DNA from: Paracraurococcus lichenis
GTDB taxonomy: Bacteria; Pseudomonadota; Alphaproteobacteria; Acetobacterales; Acetobacteraceae
Assembly (NCBI RefSeq): GCF_030657435.1
Contig: NZ_JAUTWS010000033.1
Location: forward strand, 1-64,000
DNA length: 64,000 nucleotides
Reading direction: 5' to 3'
Shown: positions 20,031 to 28,786 of the stretch, one piece after another
Layout: each line of letters opens with the position of its first letter
Position numbering within the stretch: the stretch's first letter is position 1
Notes under the pieces: model-generated
Told to the model about the DNA's origin: nothing
The model's input: the letters and a program-made list of their open reading frames with translations, nothing else
The model's database searches: none
Made by a program: the position numbers and the translations under genes

Positions 20031-21038
20031 TCACGGCGCGTGCCGGACCGTCCGGCGCGTCAGCGCGCGCGCCAGCCCGGCCATCGCCCGCGCCAGGTGG
20101 CGCCGCAGGCGGTCCCGCGCCATCGAGGTCCGGGACGCCGGCCGCAGCATCGCCTGCGCCTCGGCATGGCCGGCCGCCGCGGCCCGTTGCAGCCAGGACC
20201 GCGCGGCCTCGGCCTCGCCCGAATCCCGCAGCGCCATGGCATAGGCGAAAGCGTCCGCGGCCTCGCCGCCCTCGCAGCAGCGCGCCAGGGCACGCAGGCG
20301 GATCGCCTGGAATTCCGGCTCCGGCGCCTGTTCCAGCGCGCGGGCCATGCTGCGCAGGAAGCCCCGTGTGCCGCCGGCGACCGCGTGGCCGAACCATGTC
20401 GCCGCCTCCGCGACGCGTCCCTGCCGGGCGAGGAGGGTCCCGTGGTTGAACTGGCCGCGGAAGTCGCCGCCTTCCGCGGCGCGCCGGTACCAGAGCGCCG
20501 CGGCGCCCGGGTCCGGCGGCACCTCCCAGCCTTCCTCAAGGAAGCGCCCGATCAGGTTCGCCGACTTCGCATGCCCCTGCGCCGCGGCGCGCCGGTACCA
20601 GAGCAGCGCCTGGCCCCGGTCCTGCGGCAGGCCGGCGCCGCGGGCCAGGAGATTGGCCAGGTTGTACTGCGCCCAGTCGTAGCCGCGTTCCGCCGCGTCG
20701 CGGTAGAAGGGCGCCGCCGCGGCGGCGTCGGCCGGGACGCCCCAGCCATTCTCGTGGCAGCGGCCGACCATGTTCGTCGCCTCGACCGATCCGGCCCCGG
20801 CCGCGACGGAGAACCAGGCGAAGGCCGCCGTCGCGTCGCGCGCCACGCCGCGTCCGTCCAGCAGCAATTGCGCATAGGCGGTCTGGGCCTCGACGACGCC
20901 GTAGCGCGCCGCCGCGCCCAGCCAACGCGCCGCCTCCTGCGGGTCGCCCCTCAGCATGGCGTCGAGGTCGTCCGGCGTCAGGCTGCGGCAGGCCTGGTAG
21001 GAGATGTCGGACGGGGCGGCAGGCTCTCGGCGGGGCAT
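20031..21038 (-). CDS. Sel1/TPR-like repeat protein
   Basis: 335 residues; the ATG at 21038 has GAGGAG a few bases upstream. It contains about six Sel1-like repeats of 36 residues with the A-x-WY/F-x-x-AA-x-x-G pattern (for example AFAWFSVAAGAGSVEATNMVG and ALLWYRRAAAQGHAKSANLIG), and a basic Arg-rich C-terminus. No signal peptide. Sel1 solenoids bind proteins. In related bacteria such a gene often accompanies the PiuC/TonB iron genes, as here; its precise role is unknown. Confidence 0.88.
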   Translation of the reverse strand: MPRREPAAPSDISYQACRSLTPDDLDAMLRGDPQEAARWLGAAARYGVVEAQTAYAQLLLDGRGVARDATAAFAWFSVAAGAGSVEATNMVGRCHENGWGVPADAAAAAPFYRDAAERGYDWAQYNLANLLARGAGLPQDRGQALLWYRRAAAQGHAKSANLIGRFLEEGWEVPPDPGAAALWYRRAAEGGDFRGQFNHGTLLARQGRVAEAATWFGHAVAGGTRGFLRSMARALEQAPEPEFQAIRLRALARCCEGGEAADAFAYAMALRDSGEAEAARSWLQRAAAAGHAEAQAMLRPASRTSMARDRLRRHLARAMAGLARALTRRTVRHAP

Positions 21039-21303
21039 CGCGCTCCTCGGGTCTTCGGTCTGTGCAGGGTTGTCCGGCGGCGCGGATGGAGGCGGTCTGC
21101 CGCCGGACGGCGGCACGGCGTCCTGACCGGCCGCTCGCCGTCGCGGCGGAATCAGCGGTACATCGCCGCGCCGGGCGCCTGGATGGCACCTCGACCACCG
21201 GCAGTCCCGGAGCATCCGCTCGGGGGCAGGTCGTGCAGCGGGCCTGCCGGGTCCCCGATCCGGCGTGCCGGGCCACTCGGGGCACCCGACAGGCCGCCAT
21301 CCC

Positions 21304-22194
21304 TCACCGCAGCGCGAAGCGCACCGGGACGGTGAGTTCGATGGTCTCGCCGGCGAGGTCGGCCGGCGGGGCCGGCAGCGGCGAGGCGCGCTGGATCATG
21401 GCCAGCACCGCCTCGTCCAGCGCCTGGTCGCCGGCGCTGCGCTCGAGCCGGAAGCCGATGACCGTCCCGTCCCGCCGCATGCGGAAGCGCAGCATGGCGA
21501 CGCCCTGGGCGCGGCGGCCGCGGGCCTCCTGCGGATAGGCCTTGTGCCGCTCGAGTGCGGCGAAGAGGCGCGAGACGTAGTCGGGCGAGGGCGCCGCCGC
21601 GACGGCGGCGGCCGGCGCCGGAGCGGCCGGTGCCGCGGGCATGGCGGGCGCGGCGGGCGCGGCCTCCGCCAGGGCGGGGCGCGGCGGCGCGGGGCGGCGA
21701 GGCACGGCGGGCGGATGCGGCGCGGGCGGCGTGGCGACCGGCGGCGGCGGCAGGGGCAGGTCGGCCTCGGCCTGGGGCGGCTCGGGGGACGGCTCGGGTG
21801 GGGGCGGCAGCGGCTCGGGCTCCGGCGGAGCGGGCGGCGCCTCGGCCAGCATGGGCTCGGGCGGCGGGGGCGGCGTCTCGGGCTCGGGCGGGGCCGTGAC
21901 CTCGGGCGGGGGTGGCGCGGCCTCAGCCACGGGCTGCGGCGGTGCCGGCGCCTCGGCCGGCATCGGCGGCTCCGGCGCCGGGGTCGCCGGCTCGGCCGCC
22001 GGCATCTCCAGCATGATCACCGGCATGGGCTCCGGCGCCCGGTCCGGCAGGCCGAGCAGCAGCAGGGCGCCGGCGACGAGGTGCAGCCCGGCCGAGCCGG
22101 CCCAGGCGAGGCGCCGGGCGGAGGGCGCCCGGCCCGGCGCCGCCGCGGGCGGGGGCGGCTCCATCGGCACGGGGCGGGGCAACGGCTGAGCCAC
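21304..22194 (-). CDS. tonB: energy transducer TonB
   Basis: 296 residues. An N-terminal membrane anchor (about 28-49, LAWAGSAGLHLVAGALLLLGL), a very long Pro/Glu/Ala-rich spacer (about 52-195) to cross the periplasm, then the TonB C-terminal domain (about 205-296; YPQEARGRRAQGVAMLRFRMRRDG). Passes proton-motive energy from ExbB/ExbD to the outer-membrane receptor encoded upstream. The start is taken as the GTG at 22194, 2 bases after the exbD stop; ATG 22164 is an alternative. Confidence 0.93.
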   Translation of the reverse strand: MAQPLPRPVPMEPPPPAAAPGRAPSARRLAWAGSAGLHLVAGALLLLGLPDRAPEPMPVIMLEMPAAEPATPAPEPPMPAEAPAPPQPVAEAAPPPPEVTAPPEPETPPPPPEPMLAEAPPAPPEPEPLPPPPEPSPEPPQAEADLPLPPPPVATPPAPHPPAVPRRPAPPRPALAEAAPAAPAMPAAPAAPAPAAAVAAAPSPDYVSRLFAALERHKAYPQEARGRRAQGVAMLRFRMRRDGTVIGFRLERSAGDQALDEAVLAMIQRASPLPAPPADLAGETIELTVPVRFALR

Positions 22195-22196
22195 GC

Positions 22197-22628
22197 TCAG
22201 CGCCCCGCGGCCGGCGGCTGGGCGACCAGCGCCACCCGGCTGATGCCGGCGCCCTGCACCAGGGCCATGACCCGCAGCACCTCGCCATATTCGATGCCGC
22301 GGTCGGCGCGCAGGTGCAGCGCCCGCTCGGGGGCGCGCGCATGCTCGGCCGAGAGCCGCTCGGCCAGCGCCGCCTCCTCGATCGCCTCCTTGCCGAGGAA
22401 CAGCCCGCCCTCGCGGGTCAGGCCGAGCTCGAGCGGCGGCTCCGGCGGGGCGAGCCTCGCCGCCGCGGCGCGCGGCAGGTCGACGGGGACGCCCATGCTC
22501 AGCATCGGCGCGGTCACCATGAAGATCACCAGCAGCACCAGCATCACGTCGACCAGCGGCGTGACGTTGATGTCGGCGACGGGGCGGGCTTCGTCCCCGT
22601 CATCGCCGCCCGGCAGCAGCATCGCCAT
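22197..22628 (-). CDS. exbD: biopolymer transport protein ExbD
   Basis: 143 residues: short cytoplasmic N-terminus, one membrane helix with the proton-path Asp (DINVTPLVDVMLVLLVIFMV), then a periplasmic domain. Forms the TonB motor with ExbB. Lies between exbB (5 bases away) and tonB. Confidence 0.94.
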   Translation of the reverse strand: MAMLLPGGDDGDEARPVADINVTPLVDVMLVLLVIFMVTAPMLSMGVPVDLPRAAAARLAPPEPPLELGLTREGGLFLGKEAIEEAALAERLSAEHARAPERALHLRADRGIEYGEVLRVMALVQGAGISRVALVAQPPAAGR

Positions 22629-22633
22629 GGCGG

Positions 22634-23311
22634 CTACTCCGCCGCGGCCCGGCCGCCGGCGAAGACGCGCGGCTGGCGGGCGAGGCGATGGGCGATGGCG
22701 GTGGCGGCGGCCAGTGCCTCCTGCCGGATGCGCGACAGGCGGGTGGCGCAGCGGTTGTAGGCGATGGTCGCCGGGATTGCGGCGACGAGCCCGACGGCGG
22801 TGGCGAACAGCGCCTCGGCGATGCCCGGTGCGACGGTGGCCAGGCTGGTGTCGCCCTGGGCTGCGATGCCGGCGAAGCTGTGCATGATGCCCCAGACCGT
22901 GCCGAAGAGGCCGATGAAGGGGCTGACCGAGCCGATCGTCGCCAGCAGCGGCAGGCCCGGCTCCGCCCCGCGCAGCCGCGCCGCGACGCTCGCGCGCATG
23001 GCGTGCTCGATCCGGGCGCGGAACTCGCCGGCGGTCTCGGCCGCCTCGCGCCCCTCGCGCCATTCCGCCTGACCGGCGCGCATGGCGGCGGCGGCCAGGC
23101 CCTCGCCCCCGGGCGGCGGCTGGTCGGGCTGCGCGGCCTGGGCGGCGAGGCGCCGCGCCTCCCGCGCCAGGCCGCGTAGCGCCACGGCCTTCTCCAGGAT
23201 CACCGCCCAGCCGGCGAGCGAGGCGAGCAGCAGCAGCGCCATCACCCCCTGCACGACCGGGTCGGCCTGCAGGACGAGGGCGAGGGGCGAGAGGTCGGGC
23301 GCGTCTGTCAT
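22634..23311 (-). CDS. exbB: TonB-system proton channel ExbB (MotA/TolQ/ExbB family)
   Basis: 225 residues with three membrane helices: about 20-40, then a pair around LLATIGSVSPFIGLFGTVWGIMHSF and APGIAEALFATAVGLVAAIPATIAYN, which is the family signature. Start overlaps the stop of the PepSY gene (ATGA). Works with ExbD to power TonB. Confidence 0.95.
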   Translation of the reverse strand: MTDAPDLSPLALVLQADPVVQGVMALLLLASLAGWAVILEKAVALRGLAREARRLAAQAAQPDQPPPGGEGLAAAAMRAGQAEWREGREAAETAGEFRARIEHAMRASVAARLRGAEPGLPLLATIGSVSPFIGLFGTVWGIMHSFAGIAAQGDTSLATVAPGIAEALFATAVGLVAAIPATIAYNRCATRLSRIRQEALAAATAIAHRLARQPRVFAGGRAAAE

Positions 23312-24465
23312 GCGGGCTTGCCTTGCAGGAGGGCGAGGCGGCGGCGGTTGCGCCGGCGGAGCAGCCAGGCCGCGAGGCCGGTGACGAAGAAGAGCGGCAT
23401 GGCCAGGCCGGAGAGGAAGACCAGGATCCGGCCGGGCCAGCCGAGCAGCGCGCCGCCATGCAGCCAGCGCTGCAGCGCCAGCGCCTCCTCCGCCGGGCCG
23501 CGGGTGCGCGGCCCGCGCTCCTGCAGCACGGCGCCGGAGGCGGCGTCGAGGCTCAGCAGGGTCCGGGCGCGCACCTCCGGGTCGGTGCCCGCCGGCCGCA
23601 GCGTCACGGTCCAGCCCTGGCCCGGGCGGGCGGGCGGCGAGAGGCCGGTGACCTCCTGCCCCGGCAGATGCGCCAGCGCGGCCGCGACGATCGCATCCGC
23701 ATCCGGCCCGGCCGGGGCGCGGGGCCGCTCCTGGCCACCGGCCGGTCGGCTGCCGGCGCGCTCGGGTGCCGGGCCGGCAGCGGGACCGAAGCCCGGGCCG
23801 GGCGCGGCGATGCCGAGCAGCGGGCGGAACCAGCCGGGGAAGACGATGGCGACGCCGGAGAAGGCGACCACGGCCAGCACCAGGACCGTCCAGACGCCCA
23901 CCAGCCGGTGCAGGTCGAGGTTCAGCAGCAGCGCCGGCCGGCGGCGCAGCGTGACGAGCGCGCGGCCCAGGCCGCCCTGCCGCGGCCACCAGAGCCAGAG
24001 GCCGGTACCGCAGAAGAGCAGCGTCAGCACGCCGAGCCAGCCGACGATCTCCCGCCCGCCCTGCTCGCGCAGCAGCAGCACCTCGTGGAACTGCCGCACG
24101 GTGCCGACGAAGCCGGCACGGGTATCCCACTCGCCGAGCAGCGCCCCCGTCGCCGGGTCGTAGGTGCCGGTCAGCCCGCCGCGCGCGCCCCGCGGCGGCG
24201 AGACGATCCAGACCGGCCAGACCGCATCGGGCGGGCGGATGCCGCCCACCGGGCGGCCGGCGGCCTCGGCCGCCCGCATGATGGCGGCATAGCCGATCTC
24301 CGGGCTGGCCGGCCCGCTGGCGGTGAAGAGCGCCGGGTGCAGCGCCGCGTCGATCTCGCGCTGGAAGGAGAGGATGCTGCCGCTCGCGCCCAGCAACGCG
24401 AGCACCAGGCCGAGAACCAGGCCGATCCAGCGATGGCCGAGCAGCAGGGCGCGGCGGGCGGTCAT
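23308..24465 (-). CDS. PepSY-associated membrane protein of the iron uptake locus
   Basis: 385 residues. Four membrane helices: about 10-30 (HRWIGLVLGLVLALLGASGSIL), about 140-160, about 190-215 and about 345-368, with PepSY-type periplasmic parts between. The conserved HRW and QFHEVLL/LHRLVGVW histidines match PepSY/PiuB-like proteins, which are thought to reduce iron or free it from siderophore at the inner membrane. Overlaps piuC and exbB by 4 bases each. Confidence 0.9.
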   Translation of the reverse strand: MTARRALLLGHRWIGLVLGLVLALLGASGSILSFQREIDAALHPALFTASGPASPEIGYAAIMRAAEAAGRPVGGIRPPDAVWPVWIVSPPRGARGGLTGTYDPATGALLGEWDTRAGFVGTVRQFHEVLLLREQGGREIVGWLGVLTLLFCGTGLWLWWPRQGGLGRALVTLRRRPALLLNLDLHRLVGVWTVLVLAVVAFSGVAIVFPGWFRPLLGIAAPGPGFGPAAGPAPERAGSRPAGGQERPRAPAGPDADAIVAAALAHLPGQEVTGLSPPARPGQGWTVTLRPAGTDPEVRARTLLSLDAASGAVLQERGPRTRGPAEEALALQRWLHGGALLGWPGRILVFLSGLAMPLFFVTGLAAWLLRRRNRRRLALLQGKPA

Positions 24466-25145
24466 GCGTCCGCCCAGCGGCGCAGCAGATTGTGGTACAC
24501 CGCGGTCAGCTCCGTCAGCGACCCGTGCCCGGGCAAGAGGTCGGCGCGGGCGCGGTTGATGGCCATGTCGAGGTCGAAGAGCAGGCTGCGCTGGCCGTCG
24601 TCGCGCACCATGCTCTGGATCCAGAAGAAGCTGGCGAGGCGCGAGCCGCGGGTGACCGGCGCGACGCGGTGCAGGCTGGTCGAGGGGTAGACCACCGCAT
24701 CCCCGGCGGCGAGCTTGACGCTGTGCGCGCCATAGCTGTCCTCGACGATCAACTCGCCGCCGTCGTAGCTCTCCGGATCGGCCAGGAACAGCGTGCAGGA
24801 GACATCGGTGCGGATGCGCCCGCCGCCGCCGGACAGCAGCCGGATGGCGTTGTCGACATGCGCGCCGAAGGTCATGCCCGCGTCGTAGCGGTTGAACAGC
24901 GGCGGGAAGACCTTGAGCGGCAGCACGGCGGTGAGGAACAGCGCCGAGCGTTCGAGCGCGCCGAGCACGAGACCGCCGAGCGCCCGGTGCTCCGGGCTGC
25001 CCTCGGGGATCTGCAGGTTGTCCTTCACCTGCGCCGACTGGTGGCCGGCGGTCACCCGCCCGTCCACCCAGGGCGCGCGCGCCAGCAGCGCCTGCGCCTC
25101 GGCGAGTTCCGCCGCGTCGAGCAATCCGGCGATGCGGACCAGCAT
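24462..25145 (-). CDS. piuC: Fe(II)/2-oxoglutarate-dependent hydroxylase, PiuC/YbiX family
   Basis: 227 residues, the usual length. The double-stranded beta-helix shows the 2-His-1-Asp iron site His96 and Asp98 (FGAHVDNA) and His159 (TSLHRVAPV), with Arg169 for 2-oxoglutarate. The gene is a standard neighbour of TonB-dependent siderophore receptors and lies 4 bases downstream of one here. The substrate is not established. Confidence 0.94.
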   Translation of the reverse strand: MLVRIAGLLDAAELAEAQALLARAPWVDGRVTAGHQSAQVKDNLQIPEGSPEHRALGGLVLGALERSALFLTAVLPLKVFPPLFNRYDAGMTFGAHVDNAIRLLSGGGGRIRTDVSCTLFLADPESYDGGELIVEDSYGAHSVKLAAGDAVVYPSTSLHRVAPVTRGSRLASFFWIQSMVRDDGQRSLLFDLDMAINRARADLLPGHGSLTELTAVYHNLLRRWADA

Positions 25146-25149
25146 CGGC

Positions 25150-27270
25150 TCAGTACCTCGCCGCGACGGTGAAGAGGAAGGTGCGGCCGGCGCCCGGCGT
25201 CACGTTGCCCTGGTAGACGCCCTCGTAGAACCGCTTGTCCGTGAGGTTGAGGGCATTGACGCGGAGCTGCACCTTCTCGGTGACCGACCAGGCGAGGGCG
25301 GCATCGAAGCGGGTATAGGCCGGCACGCGGACGGTATTGGTGTTGTTGCCATAGCGCGCGTCGATGTAGCTGAGGCCGCCGCCGAGCTGGACGCCGTAGG
25401 GCAGGTCGTAGCTGGTCCAGAGCGTCGCCGTGTTGCGCGGCGTGTTCAGCAACTGCCTGCCGCGCTCGGCGGGGTTGTTCGACTTGGTGATCTCGCCGTC
25501 GATGTAGGTATAGCCGGCGATCACGTTCCAGTCCCGGGTGATGCGGCCGGCGGCCGAGACCTCGAAGCCGTCCGAGCGCTGCTCGCCGTCCAGCACGTTG
25601 AGCGTGCCGTTGGTCGGGTCAGGCGTGCGGGCATTGGTCTTCTCGATGCGGAAGAGCGCGCCGCGGATCGCCAGGTCCTGGGTGACGTCCCAGCTCGCCC
25701 CCAACTCGAAGGAGCGGTTGCGCTCGGGATCGAGGTTGGCGGTATTGGCCGCCAGCGTCAGCGCCTCGGCCGAGGGGTTGAAGGAGGTGCCGGCGGCGAA
25801 GTAGGTGCGCACGCTGGTCCAGGGCTTGAACACCAGGGCGCCGCGCCAACTGAACATGTTGTCGGTGCGGTTGAAGTTGGTGCTTACCCGCGTCGCGGCG
25901 GCGAGCTGCGTGTATTCGGCATTGAACATGTCGTAGCGGCCGCCGACCAGCACCTCGAAATACTCGCCGAGCTGCATCTGGTCGACGAGGAAGGCGCCGA
26001 CCGTATAGGCGGTGGTCTCGGTATTGGTGTTGAGGGTACGGATCTCGGTGAAGGGCTGGTAGAAATCCGGCGCGAAGAGGTTCGCGGCCGGCCGCGCATT
26101 GGTGGTGAAGCGGGCAAGCTGCGCGGTCTCGCGCCCGGCCTCGAGCCCGGCGACGATCTGGTGCCGCACCGGCCCGGTATTGGCGACGACGCGCAGCTCG
26201 GTCTGGTTCTGCAGGATGGTGTCGACGCCGTTGCGCACCTGCGGCTGCCGGTTGACCAGGACATTGGCGAGGTTGGTCGACGGCGTGACGGTGCCGATCA
26301 GCCGCGGCGCGGTCGCGTCGATGTCGCGCGTGTAGTTGCCGTAGCGGGTGGTGTTGCGCAGGCTGATGCCGTCGGCGAAGCGGTGCCGCATGGTCGCCGT
26401 CACCACGTCGGTCTCGGTCCGCTCGCGGTCGAGGTTGTTGAGGCCGTAGAAGGCGCCGCGGCTCACCGGCACCGGAAGGCCATTGGCGAAGGGCACGCCG
26501 AAATCGGGGACGTTGTCCTCCGACTGGTGCAGGTAGTGCAGCGAGAGCTGGGTATTGGTGCCGAGCCCCCAGGTGGCGGAGGGCGCGACGCCCCAACGCT
26601 CGTTGTTCACGCGCGTCCGGCCGCTCTGGTCCTGGGTATGGGCCATGGCATTCAGCCGCACCGCGACATCGCCGGCCGCGAGGTTGACGTCGGCGGTCGA
26701 GCGCAGGCCGAAGGGGGTCATCCCGGTCAGCGTCAGCTCCCCGGAATTGCCCTGCTTCGGCATCCGGGTCGTGAGGTTGATGGCGCCGCCGGTCGAGCCG
26801 CGGCCAAACATGATGGAGGACGGGCCCTTCAGGACCTCGACGCTGTCGAGGAAGAAGGGATCGCGGGTGTACTGCGCGGAGTCGCGGATGCCGTCGATGA
26901 AGAAGTCGTTGCGGGCGGAGAAGCCGCGCAGCGTCAGGTTGTCGCCGGAGAAGCCGCCCTCGCCGGCGGCGAGGCTGATGCCGGTCACGTTGCGCAGCGC
27001 TTCCCGCAGGCTGGTCGCGCCGCGCTCCTCGATCAGCGCGCGGGGCACCACGGTGATGCTCTGCGGCGCCTCCCGCACATCGGTGGGCATGCGGACGACG
27101 GGCGTCTCGTCGGCACGGTAGCGCGGCGGGGTCGGCGCCTGGACGTTCAACTCGGGCAGGGCAAGCGTGGCCGGCGGGGTCTGCGCCGCGGCGGGCAAGG
27201 CGGCCAGCACGCCGAGGCCGGTCAGGCCCAGGCTCGGCTGGAGTGCGGCGGGGGTCGGGCGCAGGGACAT
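25150..27270 (-). CDS. TonB-dependent siderophore receptor (Fiu/catecholate type)
   Basis: 706 residues. Signal peptide about 1-29 (ends VLAALPAAAQ), a plug domain about 50-160 with the TonB box region and RNVTGISLAAGEGG and FFIDGIRD motifs, then a 22-strand barrel ending in the aromatic FTVAARY. The plug signature VEVLKGPSSIMFGRGSTGGAINL is typical of the Fiu/FhuE-like siderophore subfamily. Imports ferric siderophore through the outer membrane. First gene of the iron operon, with a Fur-like box upstream. Confidence 0.94.
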   Translation of the reverse strand: MSLRPTPAALQPSLGLTGLGVLAALPAAAQTPPATLALPELNVQAPTPPRYRADETPVVRMPTDVREAPQSITVVPRALIEERGATSLREALRNVTGISLAAGEGGFSGDNLTLRGFSARNDFFIDGIRDSAQYTRDPFFLDSVEVLKGPSSIMFGRGSTGGAINLTTRMPKQGNSGELTLTGMTPFGLRSTADVNLAAGDVAVRLNAMAHTQDQSGRTRVNNERWGVAPSATWGLGTNTQLSLHYLHQSEDNVPDFGVPFANGLPVPVSRGAFYGLNNLDRERTETDVVTATMRHRFADGISLRNTTRYGNYTRDIDATAPRLIGTVTPSTNLANVLVNRQPQVRNGVDTILQNQTELRVVANTGPVRHQIVAGLEAGRETAQLARFTTNARPAANLFAPDFYQPFTEIRTLNTNTETTAYTVGAFLVDQMQLGEYFEVLVGGRYDMFNAEYTQLAAATRVSTNFNRTDNMFSWRGALVFKPWTSVRTYFAAGTSFNPSAEALTLAANTANLDPERNRSFELGASWDVTQDLAIRGALFRIEKTNARTPDPTNGTLNVLDGEQRSDGFEVSAAGRITRDWNVIAGYTYIDGEITKSNNPAERGRQLLNTPRNTATLWTSYDLPYGVQLGGGLSYIDARYGNNTNTVRVPAYTRFDAALAWSVTEKVQLRVNALNLTDKRFYEGVYQGNVTPGAGRTFLFTVAARY

Positions 27271-27316
27271 AGGCGGGTCGATCCGGCAGTGGGCCTGACC
27301 CTGTTACCGCAAGTAA

Positions 27317-27352
27317 GAATCAGTCGCAATAGCGCCTGCAAATCATTCGCAA
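27317..27352 (-). promoter_or_regulatory. Fur-box-like sites upstream of the siderophore receptor
   Basis: TGCAAATCATTCGCA at 27337-27351 is a near-perfect 7-1-7 palindrome of the alphaproteobacterial Fur type. A second related half, GAATCAGTCGCAA at 27317-27329, repeats it one turn-pair (23 bases) away. The sites lie 47-82 bases before the receptor ATG, as expected for iron repression. Match by eye only. Confidence 0.6.
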
Positions 27353-27766
27353 CCATGCCGTCGATCGCCGGCCCTGTCAGGCCCCCGCCTCCCCCTATCC
27401 CGCATGCGCCCCGACGCCTCGGTGCGGCCTGGCAGCGGGCGCGCCGCCCGAGGCGGGACTGCGCCGCATACCAATCGCGGCGGACCGGGACCTCCGGCAC
27501 CGCCGCGCGCAGCCGCGACATGGGTTGCTGAACGAGGCCGTGCGGGATGCAGGCCCGCCGCGGGGTGGCGGTCGGGACCTGCAGCGCCGAACGGCGCCCA
27601 GGAGTGCGATGCCGTCAGGGCCGTGGTCGCGGCGCGCCCACCGGATGCGACGGCCATCGTGTCGCCGGCCCGGCCCTGGCCGCCGGGGCGGTGGCCAGGG
27701 CGCGGAGGCCGGCACCGCAATCGATGTCGGTGGAACCGGCGATCCCGATGCGACGCAGCGGTCCGG
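27353..27766. other. intergenic upstream of the iron operon
   Basis: No believable coding sequence lies here; the open frames are compositional shadows rich in Arg, Pro and Ala. It separates the iron operon from the end of the pdxA2 gene. Confidence 0.5.
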
Positions 27767-28786
27767 TCAGGCCACGCTGCCGGCGAGTCGCTCCGCGTAT
27801 TCGATGGCCTCGATCAGGCTGGTCTCGCTGGCGATCCCCTTGCCGGCGATGTCGAAGGCGGTGCCGTGGTCCACCGAGGTGCGGATCACCGGCAGGCCGA
27901 GGGTGATGTTGACACCCGAGAGCGCTTCCCATCGACCCGTCGCAGGATCCACCTGGAAGCCGAGCAGCTTGACCGGGATGTGCCCCTGGTCGTGGTACAT
28001 CGCCACCACCGCGTCGAACTGCCCGGCGCGCAGCTTGACGAAGACCGTATCGCCCGGCACCGGGCCGGTCACGCGCATCCCCTCGGCCACCGCGGCGGCG
28101 ATGGTCGGCGCCACCACCTCGATATCCTGCCGGCCGAAGAGGCCGCCCTCCCCGGCATGCGGGTTCAGCGCCGCGACGGCGATGTGCGGCCGCGCGATGC
28201 CGAGGCGCCTCAGCGCGTCATGCGTCAGGTCCAGCACCAGCCGGATGCGCTCCGGCGTCACCCGCTTCGGCACCTCCTCCAGGGCGACATGCGTGGTGAC
28301 GTGGCTGACGCGCATGTTGCCATGCGCCAGCATCATCACGCTGCCGCGGCGGCCGGTCAGCGCCGCCAGCATCTCGGTATGGCCGGCATAGTGGTGGCCG
28401 GCATCGTTCAGCGCCTCCTTGTTCAGCGGCGCCGTCACCAGCGCGGCGACGCGGCCGGACTGGGCGAGGCGCACGCCCTGCTCGATCGCGAGATAGGCGA
28501 AGCGCCCGGCCTCCGGCGAAAGCTGGCCGGGCGCGATCGGCGCGCGCTCCTCCCCGGCGGGGAGGAAGGCGAGCGGCGGCCAGTCGTCGCCGGCGGCCAC
28601 CGCGGGGATCTCGACCTCCGGCGCGAAGGCGGCCCGGGCCTGGTGCAGCGCCGTGCCATGGCCGATGACCAGCAGCTTCAGCGCGCCGGCGGCCAGCCGC
28701 GGCGCCAGCGCCCGGCAGGCCTTGACGATGATCTCGGGCCCGATCCCGGCAGGATCGCCCATGGTGATGGCAAGATGCGCGGTCAT
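27767..28786 (-). CDS. pdxA2: PdxA2-type 4-phospho-threonate/4-hydroxythreonine-4-phosphate dehydrogenase
   Basis: 339 residues from the ATG at 28786, which overlaps the kinase stop (ATGA). Family motifs: AITMGDPAGIGPEI at the start, metal-site histidines in YAGHTEML, AMYHDQGHIPVK and TSVDHGTAFDIAG. Coupled to a DUF1537 sugar-acid kinase, it most likely oxidises and decarboxylates D-threonate/erythronate 4-phosphate to dihydroxyacetone phosphate rather than making pyridoxal phosphate. The exact substrate cannot be read from sequence. Confidence 0.92.
   Translation of the reverse strand: MTAHLAITMGDPAGIGPEIIVKACRALAPRLAAGALKLLVIGHGTALHQARAAFAPEVEIPAVAAGDDWPPLAFLPAGEERAPIAPGQLSPEAGRFAYLAIEQGVRLAQSGRVAALVTAPLNKEALNDAGHHYAGHTEMLAALTGRRGSVMMLAHGNMRVSHVTTHVALEEVPKRVTPERIRLVLDLTHDALRRLGIARPHIAVAALNPHAGEGGLFGRQDIEVVAPTIAAAVAEGMRVTGPVPGDTVFVKLRAGQFDAVVAMYHDQGHIPVKLLGFQVDPATGRWEALSGVNITLGLPVIRTSVDHGTAFDIAGKGIASETSLIEAIEYAERLAGSVA

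Noticed and set aside
24892..27531. An 879-residue plus-strand frame opposite the siderophore receptor
   Set aside because: Shadow of the receptor gene; the minus-strand protein has signal peptide, plug and barrel features.
27767..28786. PdxA as the vitamin B6 enzyme
   Set aside because: The overlapping DUF1537 kinase points to the PdxA2 sugar-acid pathway. Activity towards 4-hydroxythreonine phosphate cannot be excluded.
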